A DNA stretch of 64,000 nt from Atherinomorus stipes (lineage: Eukaryota; Chordata; Actinopteri; Atheriniformes; Atherinidae). Positions 35,804 to 46,993 of this stretch are shown one piece after another. The translations under genes were made by a program, and so were the position numbers. Every line of letters begins with the position of its first letter. The stretch's first letter is position 1. The notes under the pieces were generated by a model. It made no database searches, was not told where the DNA came from, and was given only the letters and a program-made list of their open reading frames with translations. Location of the stretch: contig JALJCO010003053.1 of NCBI GenBank assembly GCA_023101725.1, positions 496,001 to 560,000 on the forward strand. The letters are read 5' to 3'.

Positions 35804-36063
35804 TTCTCCATAAGGGACGCATCTTGAGACTGTAATCACCAACAAAGTGCAAAAACCTATGTGATAAAATAAATTTCAGTAAACGTATTCAATATTTATT
35901 CCCTGTGACACTTCGCCATGTTACACATAACTTAATTTATGGACATAAATGTTAAGATTTCTTCGTATATGTGCTTTACTTGGGTTGATGCCAACATCTG
36001 GTGAAAATTTCATGTCAATAGCTCTACTAGAAATAGATTTTCTGAGAAAAATGTTGACGTGTT

Positions 36064-36931
36064 CAACAGGAGAGGATCTGTTAAGAAGAATGACAGAAGA
36101 TCCCCAAATCCAGAAAAAACTTCTTGCATCATTCCCAAAAGACTCATGGCTGTACTAGCTCAAAAGGGTGCTTATACTCAGTACTGAGCAAAGGGTCTGA
36201 ATACTTACGACCATGTGATATTTCAGTTTTCGTTTTTAATAAATTTGCAAAACTTTCTACATTTCTATTATTTTCTGTCAAGATGGGGTGCTGGGTGTAC
36301 AATAATGAGAAATCAAATGAACTTTTTTGATTTTAGCAAATGGCTGTAATGAAACAAAGAGTGAAAACTTTAAAGGTAGAGTCTAAAGTTTCCCCCCTGA
36401 AAATAAACATTAGACATGTACAAGTGAAATCCATCTCAAACTGCGCCTATGGGCCTCTACTCTTGTGCAGCGGTGAGTTTAAATGCACCTCCCTCTCCCC
36501 CAGTCTGTAATTCGCTCTTTAGCTTTGTTCTCTTGTGGTCGGGACATTTCTGGGTGGAGATTTCTGTTTATATCGCCAGCCAATGACAGAGCTAAGGGCA
36601 TGACGCTGTGTGGGAATAAGCTCATGATTGGACCAGACGGCAGTCACTCGAACTCTCGAAGAAAAAAAAACAAGAAAGAAAAATGGCGGATGCACCGAAG
36701 AAGAGGTAAGAGCTTTAGACAGTGCACGTTGGAAAACCAGGGTTCAATACTGGTTTGGCTTTTACCCGCTTCTGAGCTCTGAAGGAGTCGTTGAAGCTGC
36801 AGGCTGAAGAGCAAGGCAGCCATTAGCCTGAGAGGGAGGGGCGCTCAGTTTGAATAGTGTTGTTTGCAAACAGAAACGGTGAAGGGACTCTGGACTCTAC
36901 CTTTAAAGGGGAATACTTTCCATACCCACTG
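36064..36931 (+). mobile_element. Tc1/mariner element, family A, 3' part
   Basis: The frame reads [15 protein letters not shown] and then the 3' subterminal sequence shared with 7813-8332. The right terminus, inverted, is CAGTGGGTATGGAAAGTATT, followed by TA. It is fused to family B at about 36063, so its 5' part is missing. A TTAA-type MITE (36375-36901) splits it near its end. Confidence 0.8.
36375..36901. mobile_element. TTAA-type MITE nested in Tc1 family A
   Basis: Ends are GGTAGAGTCTAAAGTTTC and, inverted, GGTAGAGTCCAGAGTCCC. TTTAAA flanks both sides (36369-36374 and 36902-36907), which contains the TTAA expected of Kolobok or piggyBac-like insertion. The empty site is known from the other Tc1 copy (CCCTTTAAACTTTTC near 7840). 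The 527-bp interior includes AAAATGGCGGATGCACCG followed by a donor-like AGAGGTAAGAG, so it may carry a captured or relic first exon. Confidence 0.8.
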
Positions 36932-38368
36932 TATTTGGCTTATATATTCCAATAGTTGACTTTTGGAACCTTTGAAACGCATAACACAGCACCTTTAAAG
37001 GCTTACAAAAGAGTGAAAAAAAGAAAAAGGAGTCAAAGGGTTAAGGGATCTAGAGGCAGTATTAAATACTGTCTACAAACTTATTTAATTTTGTTTTGCT
37101 TTTTTTGTTTGCTCTTAAAAAAGAAAACAAAAAAATTAAGTAAAAAAAAAACCTTTTCTGCAGATCTTATAATTTATGTGATACTTGAGAAAATTCAGTG
37201 AAAGGAAAAGTAATGACACTGTGGTACTAATACATCTGTCAACTGAGGGTTTTTTTTTTTTTTCTTTCGTTAAATCAAACACAATTTCATAGCTGACAAG
37301 GCAGAAGAGGATTAACACCCAATTTATATACCTTTAAAGGAAGCACATTGCTAATGCTGTAACTTCTAATCCTCCCTGCACTCCGGGCATGGGATGTGTT
37401 CAGTCTGCTTGTTTGACTCAAAGTGTACCAACTGGCCTGGATAGCTGATGACTAAAGTTGTGACTGAGAGAGTGCAAAGGCTACAGGGAAATCAAGAGTT
37501 GTTGTACCCAGCAGCTAAGGAGGAACTTGACAGTGTCAAAGGATTATGTACTATGGGGCTAACAATACTAATGGCACTTCTTTTGCATTATGATAATTGC
37601 CAAGACAAAATTGCCACGTAATTTCTCCCTGTTTCTAATTATTGGGCTCTTCAATGCAAGCAGGCAGTGGGAGCAGAGCATTGGCAGGCAATTAAACTCC
37701 TGCAATTATGGCTCTATTGTAAAGCACAGCTTTACCAGGGATTTGTAGGGCAGAGAATGATTGCTCTCCGACGCAATTAAATACAGAATAAAACTGGTGT
37801 GGACCTCTGAACAGATCCTTTAAAGTTCACTGCTGTTTCCTAACAACCAGTCATCAGGAAGGAGACCTTAACCAAGTCGGTAAAGCAAGTTGTGTATCCA
37901 AGGAGCCACGCTGACAGTGCCACAACGACTCATGTATCTATAGTATCTCCTCAAGGTGCACGTTTGACACTAAACCACTTATTTCCTCGAAAAATAAAAA
38001 TAAAAAAAAATCCTAAAAAAGCAAACAAATAACCATTTGCATAGATAATATTTCCAAGAGAGGCATGCTGGGTGGAATCAGTGTTTCTTCCTCTAGCATG
38101 CCAAAGAGAGCAGTGACCCGATGCAAATGTGCACACAAGGAAGTTAAAAGCTATAAACAGTGGGATACAGAGGAGCATGGCCATCTGGAAACTCAGTGAC
38201 AGCAAGGTGTTTATGAGAGACTGGGGGAAACAATAGACGCAACCCACTCTTGTCTCATTTTGTTATACAGAAGCCACTTATCCAGTGTTGTGTTATTTCG
38301 GGACCCAAAGGAGAAACTTTTAAATTACTCAATAAACTGATTGAACCGAGTCAAAGTATTGCCCAAAG
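36932..38368. other. Intergenic DNA with candidate conserved segment
   Basis: No gene was seen. The stretch 37560-37800 is repeat-free and rich in CAATTA/TAATT words (GGCAATTAAACTCCTGCAAT, CGACGCAATTAAATACAG). It looks like conserved regulatory DNA, an inference from texture only. Confidence 0.45.
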
Positions 38369-38376
38369 CTGTAAAC

Positions 38377-38591
38377 CAGGGATCCCCACTTCCAGTCCTC
38401 GAGGGCTCAGTGTCCTGCAGGTATTAGGAGCTCCCTTGCTGCAACATACCTGACTCCAATCAGTGGGTAATTAGCAAACTTGTGCAGAGGTTGACATCAA
38501 GCTCTGCACATGTCACAAGGTGTGTTGCAGCCGGGCAGCTCATAATACCTGTAGGACACCGGCCCTCGAGGACCGGAATTGGGGATCCCTG
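38377..38591. mobile_element. Short hAT MITE with exact 8-bp TSD
   Basis: Ends are CAGGGATCCCCACTTCCAG and, inverted, CAGGGATCCCCAATTCCGG, both running on into CTCGAGG. CTGTAAAC is duplicated exactly at 38369-38376 and 38592-38599. The 215-bp body matches a common fish MITE as I recall (TGTCCTGCAGGTATTAGGAG). No coding sequence. Confidence 0.92.
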
Positions 38592-39687
38592 CTGTAAACG
38601 AACGCTCTCTGTGATACAATCACATGCTAAAATATGCAATACATTATGTATGAGAAATTAAATGAAAACGAAAAAGTACTGGATGCATATGTACAACTTC
38701 CAATAGCAAGTGGCATTGCCAAACAATCAGCAAAGTACAAGTGTTTCAAGTTTTGTTAAATACAGGTTTTCAAAATATGCTTAAAGAAGGGCTGTAACGA
38801 TACCCATATCAAAATGAAAATCGCAACACTCAGAGCCACAATTCTGTCTCGCGGTGAGAGAAGGCAGGATTGCGACACCCACCAAGCCCAGTTCAGACGC
38901 TCTAAAACTCCTCAGATCACAGAAAACTATTTGACTTTTTTTCCATCAGGCTACGGACTATTGTAGCATTCAGTTGCTAACCAGACAACATGGTCTGTTT
39001 TAAGGGCACCAGCAGTAAAGTGTCACGCATGTTTTTTCCTGCTTGTCAAATGAAACTTGTCAGTTTTCCAACGGTACCTAAACCATCGACCGGGAGGAGC
39101 CACTTGCACGCATGCAGCTCAGGAGTGTGGGACTGAGGGGCATGATGGAAGATCTTCAGACACTGAAAACAGTGAAAGGACAGGAGGAGAGGATCCTGGT
39201 CGTGTTCGGCAGGCCAGCTGCATGGAGGACGTCCAGCTGGGCCGAGCGCGTGGACAGCTGAGAGGTGGAGGCATGCGGGATGGTGATGAGACCCCCGCTG
39301 CTCCGCTGCGCGGTTTTATGTGTTGTGATGGTAAATCAGCGGCGGCCCTGCCCTAACCAGCTCCAGCTTGGAGTGTTGAGTCGCAGCCTGTCCCTCACGC
39401 AGGTCACCCCATCTTCCAAGCATGGAGAGGAGGACCGGTGTCGGTATGTGAGGGAAGCCGAACTGACGACCAGCTGGTGCGTGCCGCGGAAACCAGTAAA
39501 AAATGATTAATTAATCCTAGGCCTCTTCATTAGCTTACATAAACTTAGATTTCGATCCAATCTTAACAAATAAGACCAATAACAGTGGGATCCCAGTGAA
39601 GCGGTGAAAGCATCCAGACGCCTCCTTCCATTTGACTTAAAGTGGAAATGCAACGGTCAACCAACCTAACTTTATTCACTAGACTTA

Positions 39688-40688
39688 GGGTGAATTCCAA
39701 TTCCTGTCTTAACCCTCAATCTCAAAAATGTGCACTCCAGCGAAGTGCAAGTGCTGTCCCGATTCTCAGAAAGTTAAGTTAAGGGGCAAGTTTGAGGGCT
39801 GAATCGCCCTAAATACTGAGATTCTCCGACACCACCCTTGTGAGTAAGAGCTACCCCAGAATGCAAGCGGCAAAGAAGGCGAGCTACAAATCTTAAGTAT
39901 TTTCTATGTTAATGGAGATATAAATATTACGAAAACCATTGTTTTATCTTAGTTTAGGCCCATGTCACAGATTAGTTACTTTATGTTGCATAATATTTAT
40001 TTTTATTTTACAATCTTTTGTCAATAGCAGCCGGTGCGGTCAAGCCATGTTGCTATCGTTTAAGTTAGTTAACGTTACAAAATGGTCATTTTTCTCTGCG
40101 CTAATGTCGTTGTTTTATAATGTGCTTGTGCTGATAACAGTAGAAGAAAACCGGGCTGATGTCATCTCCCGTAGTCGCAGAGTTATGGAACGATAGTTCT
40201 GCTTCATTCCTTCTCTAAACAAAGCTCCTCGCGCTCTTTGCAGGTCGAGTCCTAATGACAATTGTCAGTCAGGTGACGTGCAGGTCAGCTGACTGCAGTC
40301 ATCCAGGAATTCACAGAACCACAGTAACCTACGTAACTTTCGTTATAGCTGGTGTTTACCTTTCAATAAGCCGTGGTATGCGGTGACAGCTGAATATGTC
40401 CATAGGCAGGGTTATCAGTGTAAATAAATGTAAATAAATTCTTCTTCTTTTTCTTCTTCTGAGTCTGCGTCTTCTTCTTCTTGTTCTTCTTCTTCTTTTG
40501 AATTGACAGACTGAACGCCGCTTTGGCGTAATGCTGCTCCCCACAGTTTAAAGACGTATCTGCATTTAAGGGTGTCCCATTTCCAAGTCACAAAATAGCC
40601 CTTAACACTTGGTTTTGAGGGCTACTAATATTGAGGGTTGAGCTTGAGGGTTAAGATTGAGGGTTAAGATAGGAATTGGAATTGGGCC
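39688..40688. mobile_element. PIF-Harbinger-like element with TTA target duplication
   Basis: Ends are GGGTGAATTCCAATTCC and, inverted, GGCCCAATTCCAATTCC. The repeats continue as CTGTCTTAACCCTCAATCT versus CTATCTTAACCCTCAATCT, so the repeat is over 30 bp. TTA flanks both sides (39685-39687 and 40689-40691), the Harbinger target. The 1001-bp interior has a CTT-rich run and no recognised transposase, so it is non-autonomous. Confidence 0.85.
40440..40500 (+). repeat. (TTC)n microsatellite, interrupted
   Basis: CTT/TTC units broken by GAGTCTGCG, inside the Harbinger element. On the minus strand it makes an Arg-rich false frame. Confidence 0.9.
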
Positions 40689-42630
40689 TTAGTCCTGGTC
40701 TTATCAATAATTATATACCAAACGTGAAAAATATAAGCATATAAAAGAAAAACGTTGCAAAGTTTTTATGTTTTTAGGACAAGAGCGCTGCCATCTTACG
40801 CTAAGCTCTGAAGTCACCGGGTTGGTTAGTCCTGCGGTCCTGAATGAGAGTCCTCTGGTCCGATCTACAATTATAAAGATAACAGCTGAATGACGGTGAG
40901 CCAAAGGAAAAGAAAAGACAAAAGGGGACCACTACTGTATTCCTCCTGGGTCTAAAAGCAAGTTTTCCAAAGTTTAAGCTGAAGACAGAACAGTTCACAA
41001 CCTCCAGCCGAACCAGAGACCGGTCCTGCTGCTGCTGGCGGCTCTAAAAGGGAACCTCCCTGACTCCAGATCATAAGGTGAGAATTTTCTAGAGAAAATT
41101 ACGAAAATGATCAGGAGACATGGAGTCTGGTAAGCTAGAGGTCCGCAGACGAAAGCCTGCAGCTGCTTTGAGTGTTTTAATATCACCATCTGTAGAACTT
41201 TCCACTAGTTATTACATCGGTCATAGTGTTACAGGTAAGCATGATGTTATTGTTTTGCGCAAGGAGCATGCGCTGTTCGCCGCAGAGTGTTGACGCTCTG
41301 TTACTTTCGTTTCTGTCAAAGCGCTGTTGCTCAGTTAGTTTCACTTTACATGTGTGTGTTGTTGTCAGGACCGGTACGCCTTGTCGGTGAGTAACAACTG
41401 TAAAAACCGTAAAATAAGAGGACTGTGTTGTGCAAAGATGTTAGGGTCAGTAGTCATTTCTAAGTCATTTGTGTTTACATTACAGGTTTACAACCTATTA
41501 GTCTCCCGTCACCCGCCGCCGCACAGGCTAGTTAGAGCACGAGGAGTGTAGCTGCTGCTAGCCAGCTAACTGATGATGGATGCTGATATGTGGTTTTGAG
41601 CTGAATAAACGTGAAGAGACCCGAGTTGTTTCCGCCGTCCTTTCCTGACAGCCCTTCCAGAGGGGAGTTTACTAAGCAGACAAGGCAGCTTTGTAAAAAT
41701 CTGGACACCATCTATAAGCTTAGCGCCACTCACCGGCTGGTCTGCAGCATCAGTCTGTACCAAAATCAGTACGTAGCTCTCCGCCTCTATTCCTTTGAGC
41801 CGCTTATTAAACACAAGTCAAACAGCAACACTCATAAATCCTCCCCACAGCCTGATAATGAACACAAGAGCTCTGGAGCAGGTTGATCTGAAATGACCAT
41901 CATAAAAACTTTCTAACCCGGACTCCCTGTTTTCCACGGCGGGTCCGGTTCTACCAAACACCTCGCTCTCCCTCTTCATCCTCCGGCCTGGATGCTTTGC
42001 ATCTTTTCCACAGTTTATTTTCAGCATGTTGGAGTTTCCAGCGATGCAGCTGAAAATAAGCTGTTCCACTCAACGGGAAAGTGAGACGTCTGAAGGCTTT
42101 CCTTCCTCTCTGGGACCATGCTGGTAAGTCATAATTATGTTTGGTTAATGTCGGCTCATGCTCGGCCATCATAACGCCACCATCTCCTCGACAACTTCCT
42201 GTTTAAATTCTCAACTGCAGGGAGCAGAGAACAGCCTCTCACCTGCAAGTGTGGACACGATGCTGTTCCTGAAGAAGGACTCTAGTTTTAAATCAACCAA
42301 ACAGGTTTGAGATAGAAAGCTGTCAAGGATTTATTTGTTATTTAACTTCATTTTGATTAACAGCACAGTTGAATTATTTTTATTTTTCAAAAGGATTATT
42401 TTCTTAGAAAAAAGAGAAATGTTATAGCTTTGGTTATTTATTCATCCATTTTGATAACTGTTTGTCTTCAGCTATGTTTAGGTTATTTCTTAGATTAAGT
42501 TAAATTTTATTATAAATGTTATTTAAATAAAATACTTCTCAAATTTTAAAAAATTGTTATGTGTATCGAATCGTGGGTCAAAAATCATGATACGAATCGA
42601 ATCGTGACTTGGTGTATCGTTAGAGCCCTA

Positions 42631-43335
42631 GGAGAGGGTGCAGCACAGTGTTCGCCATGTCCAGCAAACCAATCAGAGCCGAAAGGCCAAAAAATTACTT
42701 TTTTTTTCAAGCAAATTGTGTAAGTTGAGTAAAGCTGTAGCATGCAGATGGTGTTAACTTAAAACTAACAAGTCAGTAGAATGAATTTCAAGGATATGCC
42801 ATGTTAATGGAAATAACATTAAAGAGCCTGATGAGAGTTGATGAGGGCAAATTAATATTTGAGTTGCTAGGTAACTAGGGATGTACGTAACAATACTTTA
42901 AGAGTCGGTTTTGAATCAGTTTAACCTGGTTAAACTGTCAATCGATGTAAAAAAAAAAAATTGCAGGGCATCATGTAAACAAAATTTCAAAATGCACAGT
43001 ACATTTCGAAGCATTTCCCCTCCAGTTCAGGCTCTGTTATGTCTGATTGTGAAGCAATGAGCAATCTTAAAAGCTTCAAGCCTTATAATTATCTACATAA
43101 TAATAATAATAACAATAATAATAACACATTTTATTTGAAAAGTACCTTATCAGAGCACCCAAGGACACTGTGCAGAGCAGATAAAACATTAAAAACAGTA
43201 AGTTTAAACACTAAAAACAGTTACCACATGAAAAAAAAAAACAACATTGGATTGATGTACATGGTCTCAGGTGGAATTAGACATCTGCACAGAAGAGTTT
43301 TGAGTCTGGATTTAAGGGACTAAAGGCAAGATTAA
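42631..43335. other. Unassigned DNA with a hAT-like terminus and an AAT repeat
   Basis: CTAGGGATGTACGTAACAAT at 42887-42906 resembles a hAT left end; a possible partner is the terminus ending at 46993, but flanks do not match. An AAT/AAC microsatellite lies at 43098-43127. No gene was recognised. Confidence 0.5.
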
Positions 43336-44155
43336 CAGTGTGTTCAGACCAAGCGCGATTTGGGCGTCAAAAACGCGCCCGACGCCCAAACTTGGACGCC
43401 GTGTCATTAAAAGTCCGACGCCTGTTTCCCCGCGTCTTGACGCTCTGACGCGCGGCGAGAGATGTCCAGTCAAGCAGCGCTCGCCGCGCCAAGGGAGGAG
43501 CCTCTCCTTTCTCTTTTTCCTTTCACTGTCTGTCTGCACCATGGCAGATGCAGGAGAGAGAGCGGCTCGGCTTAATGTGATAAATAAAGCAGGGAACGTC
43601 GTTGTCAGACATCTCTGCTCTGTGTCCGGTTCACCAAATGATCCCAGGTGTTCTGACTGTGATGAGTTTCATCATTTACTTCAGGAGCTGCTGGCGAGCG
43701 GCACTTTCAGCCGTCTGATCCGGCCCAGTTTAACGTCCCGCTGTCCCGATGCGGGGCAGCATTATCAGCCCAGTACATCCCATCAGGACAGCAGGTCATC
43801 AAACCACCGTTCAGAAACCGGGACCGGACACAGATCACAGTTTATCCTCCTCTGTCTTCAGATAGAGAGGAGATTTCCCTGTTTCTTCTGTGTGTTTCCT
43901 CTCCTGTCAGAAAAAGTGTGTCTGTGTCATGACTCGCTCTGATTGGTCGACGCCCCCGCGTCAAGACGCCAAAGTTCAGATTTTCCAACTCCGGCGTCTG
44001 ACGCGTCTGACGCACAAATGCTGAACATTTCAAAACTCGACGCGCTAACGCCCTAGACGCGCCGCGCCCGACGCGCGAAACGCGCGTCGGCCATTGACTT
44101 TGCATGTAAACCTGACGCCCTTGATGCCCAAATCGCGCTTGGTCTGAACACACTG
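43336..44155. mobile_element. PIF-Harbinger-like element with long near-perfect TIRs
   Basis: Both ends begin CAGTGTGTTCAGACCAAGCG, continuing CGATTTGGGC and then GTCAA versus ATCAA, so about 35 bp are nearly identical. TAA flanks each side (43333-43335 and 44156-44158). Subterminal regions are dense in GACGC/GCGTC words. A 134-codon frame starting MADAGERAARLNVINKAG (43541 onward) runs through the middle. I do not recognise its product; it could be a piece of the element's second ORF. Near-identical ends suggest fairly recent activity. Confidence 0.8.
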
Positions 44156-44529
44156 TAAGAAACTAAACTTGCAACTGCCGCGACTGGCGCTTCAGGCAAC
44201 TACAGCCACGAGCCAAGCCGTCACAGGAGCGTGCACAAACTGAAGCTATAATGTTGTTTGTTAAGCTTTTTCTTCGTAGTTACACTTTTAGTGGTCTTTC
44301 AGTTGATCTGGATTGTTTGCTGACGGCAGAAGAATCCATAAATATCGCTTACAGTGTTTGAATTTACCACGACTGTCTTCTTCCTGTATCAAAACTGCGG
44401 ATGTAGCGTCATTTGACGTCACGTCTGCAGGGCAGCGCGGGAAATTTGGACAATGAATTACAGCGCATTTTGTAGCACACAGCCTGTTCAAGGCAACAAA
44501 GAGAAACATGGGTGGAAACGTTATTTTTG
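44156..44529. other. Unassigned DNA between elements
   Basis: GC-richer at 44170-44240. No motif seen. Confidence 0.4.
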
Positions 44530-45266
44530 GTATTTAGCGGCCTTAGATGGCCTCGAGTCATCAGGAGACATAGAGATGTACAATTGTGTGTCATCAGCGT
44601 AACTGTGAAAGTTGACTCCATGTCTCCTGATGACCCCGCCAAGAGGGAGCATGTATAGGTTAAAAAGCACAGGGCCCAAGATTGATCCCTGAGGCACACC
44701 ACATGTGACTTTGTGAACCCTGGAGGAGCAGGTATCCAGACTTACCATAAATGTCCTGTCTGTGAGGTAGGAGATGAACCATGTGTGAACAGCACCAGAG
44801 AGGCCAAGCTGCTTTAAACGGAATAAAAGAATAGTGTGGTCAACTGTATCAAACGCAGCACTGAGATCCAGGAGAACCAACACTGTCATCTTCTTTGAGT
44901 CATGATTTAATTTAAGATCATTTAAAATCTTTAAAAGGGCTGTCTCTGTGCTGTGGTTCACCCTAAATCCAGACTGAAATTTCTCAAGGACATTTTGTGC
45001 ATTTAAAAAAAATCAGTGAGCTGAATAAAAACAAGATTCTCTAAAACTTTACTTAAAAATGGTAAGTTAGATACCGGTCTAAAATTGTTAAGATCATTAC
45101 AATCTAAATCCCTCTTCTTCAGCAGAGGCCTTACCACTGCCCCTTTGAAGGCAGCAGGGAAGACCCCCGTCTGAAGAGAGCGATTCATCCTGTTTAAAAG
45201 CTCTTCTCTAAAAAATTCATAAAATGGCTTAAAAAATTAGGTTGGGACTGGGTCCAAAAGACATGT
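44521..45266 (-). pseudogene. LINE reverse transcriptase (L2 clade), one stop and one frameshift
   Basis: In order: TCLLDPVPT then an in-frame stop near 45237; MNRSLQTGVFPAAFKGAVVR and PLLKKRDLD; FRPVSNLPFLSKVLENLVF; LTDF, where an 8-T run (45005-45012) shifts the frame; then NHSTETALLKILNDL; VLLDLSAAFDTVDH (palm Asp); GVPQGSILGPVLFNLYM; and HSYADDTQLYISM, the catalytic YADD. All core polymerase motifs are readable. The frame closes shortly after PDDSRPS in unrelated sequence. Confidence 0.9.
44530..45266 (-). mobile_element. L2-type LINE reverse-transcriptase fragment, antisense
   Basis: The minus strand carries the fingers-palm region of the polymerase, bounded by a TA-rich microsatellite upstream of it and by unrelated DNA after the YADD block. 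Both ends of the LINE are lost. It is a different part of ORF2 from the copy at 1820-2514, so the two do not overlap. Confidence 0.9.
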
Positions 45267-45497
45267 ATGTATATTGATTTATGTATATAGATATATGTAT
45301 ATAGATATATGTATATAGATTTATGTATATAGATATATATAGAGATATATATATCTATATAGATATATATATTTCTGGGTTGGTTTTAGCCTTTAAGTTG
45401 TAAAACAAAAGTTTTGCTGCATATAGCAGTACTAATGAATAAAAGAATCTGTTGTTTGAAAATAGGATTAATTTAGGATTATTTTTTGACAGCCCTA

Positions 45498-45566
<69 letters not shown>

Positions 45567-45622
45567 CGTATATATATATATATTTATATACATATATATA
45601 TATATACATACATACATACATA
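45267..45622 (+). repeat. TA/TAGA/TATG microsatellite block
   Basis: ATATAGATATATGT-type repeats (45270-45370) and long TA runs (45498-45610) surround an unassigned 120-bp segment. That segment ends in GATTATTTTTTGACAGCCCTA (45479-45499), a hAT-style terminus read from the right. Tyr/Ile-rich frames here are spurious. Confidence 0.85.
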
Positions 45623-46375
45623 CAGGGCTGTCAAGTCTCATGCACTGAGCGTGTGACGTGCATTTGAATGACTTTGCACACTCACATGCACACATGCCAT
45701 TTCTCACGCTGATAATTCATTTCGCCGCATTATGAACAAGCCTACCAGGCTTGCTCGGACTGGCTGTGTATGAAGCTCCAAAGCAGACAAAAGCTGGATG
45801 TACAGGCGTGCATGAGACCGAATGACTTGCGCCACACTGTGTGACCAGCGCGTCACACAGTGTGGTGGCTGGTGGCAGTCTGACCATGAAGTCAGGCACA
45901 GGAGTTGTCCGGGGCCATAAAAGCGCCAGCCACAGTGAACAAGGTTGCCAGCTGAAGACTGCAGGATGGAGGATCTGGCTGCATTTGCATTTATTTGGCT
46001 AAAAGTTGTTGAACGTTTTGCAGATCTGATCAAGTCATTTACTGCCAGTTCAGAGTTCAGTGACATGAACTTGTCCTGCACAATCAGAAGCGTCTTACCT
46101 GTTAGATGCAACATAAAGGACAGCAATCTGGTAAATGTCCAACCTCAAATATGCAAAACATTAATGCTTTGCTTTGTCAGGAATTCAAAAGCAAATATAT
46201 ATTTTTTTTTTTTAAGATCGGGGTACAAATGGCTACAACCTCAACCCTGTCCTTCCACAGGACAGGAGATGGTTTATTTAGATCTACCTTTTGGGTTCTA
46301 ACTTATTTTCTTAATTTTTACTCCAGTTTATTTATGTGAGTTGAGGGTCTGAAAGGCACCTATAAATGCTATGTA

Positions 46376-46406
<31 letters not shown>

Positions 46407-46841
46407 TATCATTAAGTGTCTGGATGGTTGATGATAAAATGAGGAGGGAGTGCAAAGGTGGCATGTGGGAATTATGATACTCACCAGTAGGTCCTTGTAT
46501 TGTAAGTGTCTTTGAATAAAACAAATCCAAATTTTTAAAAAATTATAAAGAAGACTTGTAAAATTTTGCCTGTATGTTGGCATAACCAACAGTTCTGCAT
46601 CATATTTATCTGAATGGAATAACTTGTGGGTTAATGGGTCACAACACACTTTGTGTTACTTTGTTGAGACAGACAAATATTATGTCCAGGTTTTTGTGAA
46701 CGTTAGATGAATTCCAATATGAAATACCAAAGCTGTTTGAAATAATTTTGTAGTCTAATCTAAGAACCCCCCCAGCAATGACCGCTGCCCACCCTCAGTC
46801 TCAATCTCACTCCAAGCAATCTTGAAAACTTGAGAGCCCTG
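45623..46841. mobile_element. hAT element splitting a TA microsatellite
   Basis: Ends are CAGGGCTGTCAAGTCTCATG and, inverted, CAGGGCTCTCAAGTTTTCAAG. Subterminal words (CACTGAGCGTGTGACGTGC) match a common fish hAT family as I recall. TA/TACA repeats stand on both sides, so the octamers CATACATA and TATATACA cannot prove a duplication. No transposase motif was found in the 1.2-kb body, which contains an L2-like tail with an ATT run. Confidence 0.8.
46330..46408 (+). mobile_element. L2-like 3' tail with (ATT)n
   Basis: GAAAGGCACCTATAAATGC then ATGTATT and about ten ATT units match the classic L2 end (GCGCCTATAAATAAA-ATGTATTATT). It is nested within the hAT element. Confidence 0.6.
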
Positions 46842-46848
46842 TATATAC

Positions 46849-46892
<44 letters not shown>
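46842..46892 (+). repeat. (TA)n microsatellite
   Basis: TA run, the right-hand counterpart of the 45498-45610 block. Confidence 0.9.
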
Positions 46893-46897
<5 letters not shown>

Positions 46898-46993
46898 CAT
46901 ATGTGTATGAAAACATTACAGCAATAATAATAACCATGATCATTTTTGTCACAATAATCATAATATCAAATTTTCATACATTACATCCCTATC
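46893..46993. mobile_element. hAT-type right terminus
   Basis: Read from the right it begins TAGGGATGTAATGTATGAAA and continues through GATTATTGTGACAAAAATGA, a subterminal pattern of fish hAT elements. The left end may be at 42887, but flanking octamers differ. Confidence 0.5.

Larger units (their letters stand above)
34119..36063 (+). mobile_element. Tc1/mariner element, family B, interrupted by hAT
   Basis: It starts after TA with CAGCGGGGAAAAATAAGTAT. Transposase remnants lie on the plus strand on both sides of a hAT insertion (34748-35538). The 3' subterminal region ends at GACGTGTTCAAC, one short stretch before the expected right terminus, where a family A Tc1 fragment begins. Without the hAT it would be about 1.15 kb. 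Confidence 0.85.
38787..42630. mobile_element. Candidate long hAT element, hosting a Harbinger insertion
   Basis: The left end AAGGGCTGTAACGATAC pairs with TAGGGCTCTAACGATAC read inward from the right; both lead into hAT-like subterminal words (GAATCGAATCGTG on the right). The interval is 3.8 kb, of which 1.0 kb is a nested Harbinger element. No matching 8-bp flank was found, so the two ends might belong to different copies. Interior frames show no hAT motif. 39050-39520 and 40970-42300 are GC-richer, nonrepetitive and unassigned; the latter has donor-like TAAGGTGAGAATT at 41076. Confidence 0.5.

Noticed and set aside
45355..45707. Tyr/Ile-rich frames
   Set aside because: They are translation of TA microsatellites.
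42887..46993. A single 4.1-kb hAT element bounded by TAGGGATGTA and TACATCCCTA
   Set aside because: The flanking octamers (TAGGTAAC and TCCAGGAA) do not match, and the interval is a mosaic of other elements, so the ends were listed separately.
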